From: Pachypanchax playfairii
Lineage: Eukaryota > Chordata > Actinopteri > Cyprinodontiformes > Aplocheilidae
Assembly (NCBI GenBank): GCA_006937955.1
Contig: SSNP01000093.1
Span: forward strand, 496,001 to 560,000
Direction: 5' to 3'
Length of the DNA: 64,000 nucleotides
Shown piece after piece: positions 25,230-35,400 of this stretch (its first letter is position 1; every line of letters begins with the position of its first letter). The notes below the pieces were generated by a model that was given only the letters and a program-made list of their open reading frames with translations, ran no database searches and was not told the DNA's origin. The position numbers and the translations under genes were made by a program.

Positions 25230-25490
25230 CTTCTGTCCTCCTTAAAGCAAGATGCTACCTTCCTCTCAGATGAGCTGTAACCTTTTGCCAACACAGCTGT
25301 TAGACATGGCACTCAGGCTGGCTGTAAGGCTGGGTGCTACTGTGCAGGAGAGACGAAGTGTGGAGCCGAAACACACTTCTGGCGGGCATAGCACGCGTAT
25401 CACAGCTCGAGACGCACTCTCTGGCTCTCCTCCCTCCCTCTGTGCGAGAGGGAGGGAGGTGTGGAGGTGGGTCCCTCTGTAGGATTGTGA
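25230..25490. promoter_or_regulatory. GC-rich promoter-like patch with purine/pyrimidine hairpin
   Basis: The patch stands out from AT-rich surroundings, with several CpGs (for example GGCGGGCATAGCACGCG). It holds a perfect 12-bp inverted repeat CCTCCCTCCCTC (25429-25440) / GAGGGAGGGAGG (25448-25459) with a 7-base loop. The GGGAGGGAGG strand could also form a G-quadruplex with neighbours. It may be a promoter or first exon of the minus-strand gene suggested by the exon at 18964-19163. That link is inference only. Confidence 0.3.
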
Positions 25491-26029
25491 ATCAGAGACA
25501 ATCTAAAGTAAAGACAGGCTGCCTCGGAGGAAATGGTTTCTATAAAGAAAGCGATGGCTCCCTCTGTTGTTGCTCTGAAACAAAAATAAAAACTAGACAG
25601 CTGTTGGGGTTTTATGGGAGATTAGTTTCCTGGCAGCGGTGACAGAAGACACTGGGAGGATTCAGAAGAGGTAACATAAAACAGTTGTGACAAGTATCTT
25701 TAAATGCAGCATTAGTATTATTATCAAAGTTTAGTGTATTAGTACAGTGCTGTAAAAGTAACATACACCTTACAGATTTCCTCTTCTGTTTTGTATTTGT
25801 GTCATACACTACTAACACTGTCCTGATGTGTAACTCAAGAACAACTTGAGCTTAAAGTCACAAACTGATGGCTGGATATTTTCCTTCATGTTTGGATTGA
25901 TCTGGATAGCGTTTTTAAAATTATGCCTCCCTCTGAACGGTGAATAAATATTACTTACAAGATCAAAAAAGCTCAGAGTGGCATTTTCAACTGTTTTTTC
26001 AAACTTTAGTTTAAAGTGATGGACTGGCG

Positions 26030-26138
26030 ACCTGTCCAGGATGTCCTCTGTCTCTCATCCAATAACCACTGAAGATAGACGCCAGCTCCCTGCGATCCTG
26101 ATCAGGAAGAAGCAGGTTCAGAAAATGGATGGATAGTT
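26030..26138 (+). repeat. SINE 3'-part with GGATGGAT tail
   Basis: The run 'gatggactggcgacctgtcc', 'aggatgtcctctgtctctca', and 'agaaaatggatggat' is the tail of a very common teleost SINE-like repeat. It immediately abuts a TTAA-type terminus at 26137. Confidence 0.7.
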
Positions 26139-26175
26139 TAAAGGTATACTATGTAGAAAATTATTTCCAACACCA
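26136..26175. repeat. Solo TTAA-type terminus related to element 6568-7807
   Basis: TTTAAAGGTATACTATGTAG (26136 onward) resembles the terminus AGGTACAATATGTAAG of the element at 6568. No matching right end was found nearby, so this is probably a decayed copy. Confidence 0.4.
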
Positions 26176-26876
26176 GGTGGCAGTAATGAGCCAAATCACA
26201 ACCCTGTCACTTCCACTAACCACCACAGGGTGGCAGAAACGAGTATTATTCCTCACTCTGTCACACAGAGCTGCAGTTTTTCAACTCCAAGTGAACCAGT
26301 GAATAACGGATGACAGTCTTCTGCTTCACGCTGAATATTATTAATTATCTGTGTAGAAACAATTACAATAACGTTGTAACTTCTGCAAAATGCATATATA
26401 ATAATCATTGGTAGTAAATAAGCAAATCGGGAGCTCGGACAAAAACTGGTTTATACTCCTCTAGTGGTGGAAAAAGTACTACAAGTTTGCAGGACCATCA
26501 AAAAGTAAAAAAAAGGATCAATAACTTTTTAAGTAAAAATAAGTCTCATATAGAATTATGGCAAACAACATGTTATTTAGCTCTCTAATTATGGTATTAC
26601 TTTACTTTTAAAAAAACATAAAATTGAAAATTCTAAATATTCTGCATTTAAACTCTAAACTGAGTGTAATTTTTCATATTTGTTTCCACAAGGGAAATCA
26701 GCTAGTTGCCTGTTTATATGGATAAAAAGGTACACTGTGCAACATGGAAACAAAACCCAAACAAAGCATCCTGAAAATAACTGAGACTCCATCTCTAACT
26801 GGAGTTGGTATAAAGATTTTTATAATTAATTAAGATTTCAACACAAAGTTAAAACTTTTGCAAGAATCCTTTTAAC

Positions 26877-26926
26877 TTAAAGACGTCATTTCACACAGAT
26901 TTCATGACTTTGTAGTTATTTCTTAA
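26877..26926. repeat. Left-end fragment of the 16522-type repeat
   Basis: ACTTAAAGACGTCATTTCAC through GTAGTTATTTCTTAA matches 16521-16573. The match stops exactly at a TTAA, where the element 26923-28350 begins. This is what an insertion at that TTAA would produce. Confidence 0.6.
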
Positions 26927-28350
26927 AGGTCCCATATTAGGAAAAATCGACTTTTTCTGGGGTGTTATTGTGTGTCTGTGGTACATATACACACAAACAA
27001 AGTTGGAAAAAAAAACATCCGTGCTGTTTTGAGTGATATATGGGTTTTTTAATCAAGTCTAATAAGTGTGCAGTTCAAAATTGTCCCAGTTTTCGACGTC
27101 ACAAGCCGGGGGGGGTTGTGCTCTGAGAGGGTTCACACACCCTCCGAGAACTTTCTCCATCCACCAGGTACAGCAGTAACTTCCTCGGACACTTGCAATT
27201 CTGTTACCGATTCGAAACCCCTCAAAATGTTCTGTTGTTTGCTGCTCAGAAGAACACAAAACACTTCATCAGGTCCCAGATGAAGAGGACAGAATGGATT
27301 GAATTTATTTATGATGTCCCTGCTACAGTTCACAAAAAACGACCAGAGCCGAGCTGTAGCTAAGAGCTAACAGTGTTACCGACTGAGATAGTAAATGAGA
27401 TGTTATGATATTTAAACCAAATCAGCTGTGAGCACGTCAGACAAGCAGCCTAAAGGACCTTCCTACTCTGGGAAACATGCAGAAACTCCTGCTTTGAAAG
27501 CATCAACTTATCACGGACTCAGATGTGTTTGACTCACATGCAGAACTCAGGCTGGACTCAGAAGTTGTTAAAACTGGTTTTATTTTCAACAATGATCAAA
27601 CTCAGGGCAATATGAGACAGGTTCGGATGACTCCGCCGGGTTTCACAGAGCTCGGGAGAGTCAGAGACAGACGCATGGAGTGTAATCTCGCCAGGTGAGC
27701 AACCAGACGCTGATTGAGCGTCTGAAGAAGCTCTTCTCCGCCCGCGCAGCTTAACGCGGTGTTTCAGCATTACAACCAAAGATCTTCTTCCTGAGAAGAT
27801 GACTCACTCACTACAGTCGCTCACAGAACCTGACAACTCTTTCCCCTCTCATGTATTTAGTAATAATTTCTTACCTTTCAAGCAAAAATGACGCCAACTG
27901 CAGGATTCTCTCAGCATTTTCCACCTTTTAAATGCTGAACTGATCTTCGCCTCCGTTGATCCGACTCAAGTTTCTCCCTTTTTGTCAAGCTGGAAAAAAG
28001 TTCTTGGTTCCTTTTTCTTGGTTGGAGTCTGGGCTGGAGTGTACTTGTTCAATTCATGTTTCAAATGCATCTCTCTGCAGCTTTTGCTGCTAGATAACAA
28101 ACGCTACACCTGAGCGTGAACGTGCATGATGTCATCACGTATTAGGCTGCCTCTGGAAAGCACCATGTCTGTTCGACCCAAACAAACTATTAATAACTAA
28201 TAGAGTGATTTTACATGCATATAGAGGCAACTACGGTGAAAATGCCTGGACTGTTTCTAGTGACCAGGACATTACTGGAGCATGTATGAGGAAGAAATTG
28301 TAGAGTTCTATACATTTATTTGTTGTTAAACTTACTTATATTCCCTTTAA
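26923..28350. mobile_element. 1.43-kb TTAA-flanked element
   Basis: It begins TTAAAGGTCCCATATTAGG, a terminus I recall from a common fish repeat family, and ends CCCTTTAA (TTAA at 28347-28350). The right terminal repeat is poorly conserved. Support for both edges comes from the host repeat: the sequence before the left TTAA, and more weakly the sequence after the right TTAA (AAGTAcaacagGTAA), line up with the uninterrupted copy at 16569-16600. The interior is GC-richer in places with no intact transposase. Candidate poly(A) signals inside it are not considered to belong to atf7ip. Confidence 0.55.
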
Positions 28351-28586
28351 GTACAACAGGTAACTTCATAATCTCTGTACAGAAACTCAAATCAAAAGAT
28401 CTGAACTGTCCCTTTATGAATCTTTCTATCAGAACTTGTAGACTTAACCAGCAAGTTGTGGATCTGGAAAAACTTTCATTTCAATGACCCTAAAATCTTT
28501 TCATCAATATAAAAAATGACCGGATGACACTAGAATTGAATAATAGATTATTAGAAAATAAAAAAGTCTAGACTTTAATAAAACCT

Positions 28587-28592
28587 TTTATT
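28587..28592 (-). terminator. atf7ip: Poly(A) signal AATAAA, atf7ip 3' end
   Basis: TTTATT on the plus strand is AATAAA on the minus strand, about 430 bases after the atf7ip stop codon. It is the first canonical signal downstream of the stop that I found. The implied 3' UTR is about 430-450 bases. Confidence 0.6.
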
Positions 28593-29018
28593 CTGTTTGC
28601 CAAAGTCTGGTTGCCAGACAGAACTTAAAAAAGTTATTCTGTTTCTACCACACAAGTATACATTTTTGTGCAATTGAGTTTCCATGTGTAATCCTGTCAA
28701 CTATCCTCAAAGGAAAAAAAAACACCTTGGTCTGATTAGCAGGAGTAAATAACATAAATATTTAAATCTGAAAGAGGAGCAAAATAATACAGGGATGTAC
28801 ACAACAGCTTGAGTCACAAAGAATACATCACATACAGTGAACCAGACAAAAGCAACTGTTTGCTGCTTCAATTCAGAAAGTCAGCCAGGAGTCCAGTTAT
28901 GTGTAGATATATTTACAGACATTGTATCTGTTCAGCATATTATATTTGACTTCCTAAAATAAAAAGAAACAAAAAGTCAAACTTTCAGAACCAAAAAGAG
29001 TTTTTGTTCCATAACAAT

Positions 29019-29477
29019 TTAGCTAGAGCTTGAATTGACAACATTTGTGCACTGTGGTTCACAGAAGGCGCCAAAGCGCCCGAAAATGTCTTTAGCTCGA
29101 ACAGCAAAGTGGTATGTGGAACCAGACTGGAACTGGGTCAGCGTACAGGCCATGGGTAGAGGAAGGGCGTTCACCTCCCCGATCTTCTTCCAGTGCTGCT
29201 GAGCTGCACTGCTGTTAGAGTTGTCTTGATGGAAGGCATACAGGTGATAGCTGTCCACAGCTGCACAGGTCCGATCAGTTTCTGCAACGCTCCACGACAG
29301 CACGATGCCAGTTTGACCAGGCACCAGCTTCAGCTGAAGCTGCTGGGGTGGAGAGGTCTGTTCAGCCTCCGGAGGCAAACGCGATGGGACGGGTGCAGCA
29401 GGAAGGGGGGGCAGAGCGGCGTTGGTGCCCCGGGATGGTGTTGTAGTAGTTACAGTGCGAGTTTTCACTGAAGAATC
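29019..29477 (-). CDS. atf7ip: atf7ip last coding exon, fibronectin type III domain (aa 823-974)
   Basis: A phase-0 exon after GTCTTGTGTAG, beginning [17 protein letters not shown], with a TAA stop at 29019-29021. The FN3 domain spans about aa 860-970 and shows [48 protein letters not shown] and [20 protein letters not shown]. These match the mammalian ATF7IP C-terminus residue for residue over long runs. In mammals this domain binds MBD1. The nearer AG at 29468 was rejected because it would put the frame straight into a stop. Confidence 0.95.
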   Translation of the reverse strand, partial: DSSVKTRTVTTTTPSRGTNAALPPLPAAPVPSRLPPEAEQTSPPQQLQLKLVPGQTGIVLSWSVAETDRTCAAVDSYHLYAFHQDNSNSSAAQQHWKKIGEVNALPLPMACTLTQFQSGSTYHFAVRAKDIFGRFGAFCEPQCTNVVNSSSS

Positions 29478-32400
29478 CTACACAAGACAAAATCAGTGTC
29501 ATTGGTAATAATCTTGAAAAGCAACGACGAATCCTTTTGACACCTAACCTTGTGCTGCAAGATGGATTCTTGTGAGATTTGGAGTTTTCCAAACCCATAA
29601 AAATCCATCTTGTACCGTTCAAACTAAACTGTCCGACTCAGTCAAATAATGTTCGGACTAATTATGCGTTAGCATTGTGCTTTGGGGCAGGTGTTCAAGT
29701 ATGATTGGCAGCAAAACAAACATGGCTGCGCAGGTGGATGTATGTATAAAAGCAGCTATTAAATCTATTTTAGGAGAACTAGAGATGATTTATTGGTTGA
29801 AAATGAGCAAAGGTAAGAACTTTGTACATTTCTTGATGGTAAAGATATGTGTACTTTTCTACTGACTGGATTTGTAAGAGTTTGATTTACTGTGATTGGC
29901 TAAAGACAACTCATGATAGGTACACTTGGTGGTGCGTCCTCCAATCAGATTAAATATTATACCAGATGGCCCCTCCCTTTTTCAGATGCTTTTAGACATA
30001 GGAGTTCTAGATCTATGTGTACCCTCGACTTGACCCTGGGTGGGGCTACACATAAATCTGAAAGATCCAGTTTAGAAATACTTTTATTAGACTTTTATTT
30101 CACCTATATTTTTACGGTGTGAATGTTGACTTAGTTTAACTCATTCGGGACATATCAGCAGGGATTATTTACCCTGTTTTCCTCCTTCATTATTTGCTTC
30201 TTTTCAGTCTTTGACCAGAACTGAGATTTCAGATTTTAAAACAACTTTATTTCTCTAGTTCTATTTTTACCTAAAGCTATTCTGTTGGGGTTGTGACAAT
30301 TATAAAAAGATTTTTCTTCTAAAAATACTAATCTTCATATAATTCTTCACACTTAAACTATTGAAATATTTGTAAGACTTTACTCTTACCAGCAAATTTG
30401 ATATTTTATTCAGCACTATACTTCATGCTCTGCTTCCAGTCTTTTAATCTGGTCTACAGATTTCACATCACGGTGAACAATCTGCCTTAGTTTATTACTA
30501 CTAACTAGATTTAGTCCAAGTGTGGAACATTGCACTTGTGATTGCTCACCTGTGGGGGGCGGTGGTGCACCGTTATCTGAGGATTGCTGGTGGGGCTCTG
30601 GTTGTTTTTTGGAGATGACCTTGCTCCTGTTCCTGCTCCTGTTCCTGCTCCAACACCTACACAAACAGAATAAACAAACGTATGTTACATTTCCTGTTAC
30701 ATCTGATGTCAAACAGACACGTGCCTGAAAACTAATTGCATTTAGAAACACGATAGCCCGTGTGAGGTGCAAGTTTCTATAGGTAAAACTGAAACATGCA
30801 CAATTTACTGCTATATGCTCAGCTTAGTTTAATGCTCTTACTGGTGGGAATGCTGACTGGGTTAGAGCGGACGGCAGGAGAGGAAGTTGGAACTGTAGCA
30901 TTCTTCACTCCCGTCACTGAAAAACATTAAAATGTAATAAAATAAGTTACAGTTACCTTTGAAGACAGTGTGCTTTGAAAAATCAAGTTTAAAATAGGTT
31001 TTAATTTATGAGATGAAAGATCTAAACCTGAAGGTCTGTCCTACCTTGTACATCATCATCATCCTCAGTGAGATCAATGACAGAGCCTTTGGGTCGGGCT
31101 GCTGGTACAGCTGCTTTGGTTGGAGTAGTTCCAGAAACTTGATTGTCTGATTAGATAAAAACAATGTTAATTAAGTTTTTTATTTTAAAGTAAAAAAGAC
31201 AGACTTTTACTGTTCTTGGTGTCTTTCTCACCTGTTTTGGATGTTAAAGATGCCCCTTGTGGGGTTCCTGGAGCAGTGGAACCTGTCGCTGCTGGCCCAG
31301 AGGTTGCAGGTGACGAGGCTGAAGACATAGCTCCAGCAACAGAGACAGACTGAGCTGGTGCCCTGACTGTAGTCACAGATACCCCAGCATTAGGTGTGGT
31401 TATTCTTCCTGCACCGCCTTGGTACACAGCTCGAGCCAAAGATATCTGGGTGGTGGCCACCTGACCAGTGGAGGCCTGGAGAGCTGGAAGTGTGGCAACA
31501 GTGGATGTAGAAGCTGATGCGACATTAGTTGCAGGAGGAGGCTTCAGTATAAAAGTGGTGGTGGGTGGAGTGGTTTTGGTCTTGTTTAGGGAGCTGGCAG
31601 CAGACAAAGAGGAGACGGGGAAGTTGACTAGTGTCCCCGTTTGGCCGTTCACTGACAGAGGCAGCTGGATGACAAGCGGCTGGCCTGTAGTCATCATGCT
31701 GCTACCAGGGGTAGTTTTGAGCACCAGAGTGCCTGGCTGACTCTGAGTGGTGATCGCGGTGCCCAATGTCGACCCAGCATTAGCATTGGAGGTTATAAGC
31801 TGGAGGATGGACCCCTGTGGAACCATGGTGGTAGAAGTGGAAGTTGTGGCTGGAACGGCAGCAGACGCTGGAAGGGATACTGGGACTGGAACAACTGTAG
31901 GTAAAATAAAGATAAAAACCCCTTCAATCTGAGACAGGAGCAACATTATAACTTTTCAGCACCACACTCAATCTCTGCTTGTCCATTCATCTGCAGTAAC
32001 CAGCAGCATATTAGAAATGCAATGATGAATCTGGTGTTTACATTTGTCCCTTGTTAATCGTCGGAGTTCTGTTCTAAAAATATCCTGCAATCGGCAAAAT
32101 TCGCAAAGAAGTCCGCGTTATTTCATACAATTATTATAGATGTTTTAAAGCAGTGAAACCCCTCACTACACACTTTATACACTGTTCTCAGACAAGCATT
32201 TTCTCTTGTTTAAACAAGGGGCGGCTGTGGCTCAGTGGTTAGAGCCGTCGTCTTCCAATCGGAAGGTTGGTAGATCGATCCCTTCCACCACATGTCGAAG
32301 TGTCCTTGGGCAAGACACTGAACCCCATGTTGCCCCCCGACTTGCACACCTGGTTGTGTGAATGGTAGCCCCTCTCTTCTCCCCCTGATTTACATATCAG

Positions 32401-35400
32401 GTTGTCTGAATGGGTAAATGTAAAACTTGTAGTGTTAAAGCGCTTTGAGTGGTCTGAGTGACTAGAAAAGTGCCATACAAATACAGGACATTTACCATTT
32501 AAACTCTCGAAGTTTAAACCTTCGTAGAAAACTAAGTCCAGAATTAAAGAATGTAACCAAAGATCAAAATCAGTTTTCAGGCCGGAACATTTGTTTGAGA
32601 AATAAAAATATAAACGTTGTTCTATAAATAATAAAGATGGATTTTAAAAGTAACAAATTTAATTTTAACGATCAACCTATGAGGTTGGAGACATAAGGAA
32701 TTATTACTAGTGACTCACAAGTATTTCATAGCTCTTCTGACCGCGCCTCTTCATCCTGGCGCTGCTTCACTGTAGCATATTTTTCCACTCAAACGCCTCC
32801 GTGCAGGTGTCTTTTTCCAATTGAAGAACATATTTATGGGTTGTTTTTGGTGCTCTTTTTTTCTTCTGGTCAAGAAGATTCTCATAAACAGACATGTCAC
32901 CTTTGGTTATGATGAGAACTGTTATGAACAAAACATCAAAGGGTCCCATTCTTGCGCAGCTCTCTGAAGTTCATTGGCCACTCTCATCATGGTTACCAAG
33001 CAATCAAGTGTTAGTCCATCCTCCTTGTCTACATCAACACTATCAGCACTCTACCTGGTCTTCATCAGTCAGTGGTTGTGAGTGGGAATTAATATCATCA
33101 GGAGTCATATCATTAATGCCATCTCCCTAAGCTGTTTCGCCAGATTCACAGCTGTATCTACTGCAGAGTGATGGATCTCATCAAGACAGTATTTGGTAGG
33201 GTTGTGCACTGCCTCTGGCCACATTTCTTCCAGCAGGCATATTAAGTTTCAGTTTTCATTTCCCGAATGGCTCTCTGAATATTTTGGAGACACAATGAAA
33301 TGGTGTATTCAAGCCAGTAGTCCTTGATAGATATATTAGTGAGAAATCTTGATCTGAGTCCATAGCCTCAACAAGCTGTTGCAGGGGGTTGCCCTTATAG
33401 AGAGTCTTTAAATCACAGATGATGCCTTGGTCCATGGGCTGAATCAGTGAATTAGTGTTTGGTGGTAGAAATGTTTGACCTCTGAGATTCAACTCTTTGA
33501 ACCAATTCAGACTGAATGTTTTTGTCATCCAGGCCTTTGCGTTGTGCATCCAGTATATGGGTAACGCTTCCTTTTTTAGGGCTCTTGGATTTTTTGACCT
33601 ATAAAGAAGCCCTGGTTTTATAATAAGACCTATGGTATTCACTCGCATAACAAGAGACACACAATGTTTTTGGGCCTTGAATCCTGGGGGCTTTGTCCTG
33701 CATCATAAAAGGTGTACAAAGGCATTCGTTTCCATCTCCCCCAAGTTGTTTAGTCAAATAGATCATCCACATCATTATTCAGTATTATATCTCCCCTTAT
33801 TAGATGATCACTTTAAATTTGTTGTTCATTTATGCCTCTGCTCCAATGGTGTCAGAGGTTGCCTCTCCATGCAGAGAAACACTTTTAAAGAGCAACTCAC
33901 CCTCAAAACAGCGTTTTTGCTGCTTATAAACTGTATTAGTGGGTCTGTACCAGTGCAACCTTTAAGTTTCTGGACATTTTTTGACATTTTCATGCAAACT
34001 TGTTAAGGTCTTAGTGCTGCCCTCTTAGGGTTGAAAGGTGGCTATTGCATTTGAAATTTGTGATTAGCTGAAAGAGGTTCATGCCTATGTCAGCGCTCAT
34101 GTCTACGTCACCAGCATCGTCTCTAATGGTGCGTTCACACAGGCTCAACCGTCAACGTCAGAAGCGGCAAGTTTACATGTAAAGTCTATGGTGGAGTCCG
34201 TCAAACAGACGTCAACGGCTCTGCGTCGCTTTGTGAGCGTTATGAGCGGCAACTTTTCAAGCTTTTCGAGCGTTTCAGGCGTTGACGCTTGAAACGCCTG
34301 AAAAGCTCGAAACGCAGAAAGTTCAGCTAGCTGAACTTTTGACGCTCATAACGCTCTTGAAGCGGCATGTCAACCAATCAGAGCGTCTCATTGTAGTGAC
34401 GTACCTGAATGAAGCAGGAAGTCTTCAAACAGGGCACGGGACAGACGGAAGTAGCGCTGGAAGCAAACCTCATCCATATGTAGCTCCTGGAGCAAATGGT
34501 TTAACTCCTCAAACTCAAAACACATCTGAAGAATGGGGTGTATTCACAAACGCAGTAAATAAAGCCAAGCCACTCTCTCTATATGATCCGCCATAGCTCC
34601 GAACATCCGATAACAAAGGAAGCCCCGCCTTCGCGCTCTTTTTAACGGTCCAGCGTTACGAGCTTTAACGCCTATGCGCTCTGACTGGCAGGCGTTATGA
34701 GCTTCAACTTTCAAACGTCAAACTTGGAGCGTTATGAGCGTTGCTTGACGTTGACAAAGTGGCCAGTGTGAACGCACCATTAGACACATCTCCTGGAGTA
34801 TAAAAACATCTCTCAGACAGACACACTCGCCCCCGCCCGCCAGTTGTCTCCAACTTCTCACCAAAGAGCTGCACAAAGGGATTTAGAGCAACTGGCAAAG
34901 ACTTAAATTTTACTGCAGTGATTGTGTGGATGTGATTTGTGCACGTTATATTTCTATTCAGGCATTTACTCAGACCCCTCTCAGCAACACGGCAGTAGCT
35001 TTAGCATTGTGGCTAACAACAATCAATCGGTAAACTACTCTCAGGGCAAAGACTTCACTGCAGTGGTTGTGATTAAGTGGATGTGATTTATAGACCTTAT
35101 ATTCTTATCATGCTCGGGTTACAACACAGCAGAGTCACACTGGAGTTAATCTAAACACGGAGAAGTGCTACACGTCAATCACAGCTCAAGACCGCCTCTT
35201 AAAGTAACACCTACGTTCAGCATTATTTGAAAAAGCAGTTAGAAGGCAGGAAGATAATTTAGAGGGGGGTGAGTTGCTCTTTAAGTCCAAAGCGTTTCAG
35301 AAATTTGTCAAACCAGCCCTTGCTGGCTTTAAATTGACTTGGTTCTGTGTGAAAATCACTTGGCCTGGGCTTTGTATCATCCTGCTCCTCATTGCCAGGG

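Noticed and set aside
24983..25312. 109-codon minus-strand frame with hydrophobic segments
   Set aside because: Hydrophobicity comes from T-rich sequence (FFFRFIFFLFL). No signal-peptide logic, conserved motif or splice context; a transcript leader is possible but a protein is not supported.
29467..29470. Alternative acceptor TTCAG for the last atf7ip exon
   Set aside because: Its frame with the preceding phase-0 exon starts TGA. The upstream GTGTAG acceptor at 29478-29479 keeps the frame and gives a divisible total length.
31468..31932. Open frames on the plus strand over atf7ip exon 8
   Set aside because: Antisense shadows of a long Ser/Thr/Ala-rich exon whose frame, splice sites and family match are on the minus strand.
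32216..32290. Possible tRNA gene (A- and B-box present)
   Set aside because: The sequence continues into a SINE body and tail, has direct repeats at both ends and no convincing cloverleaf; it is a tRNA-derived SINE.
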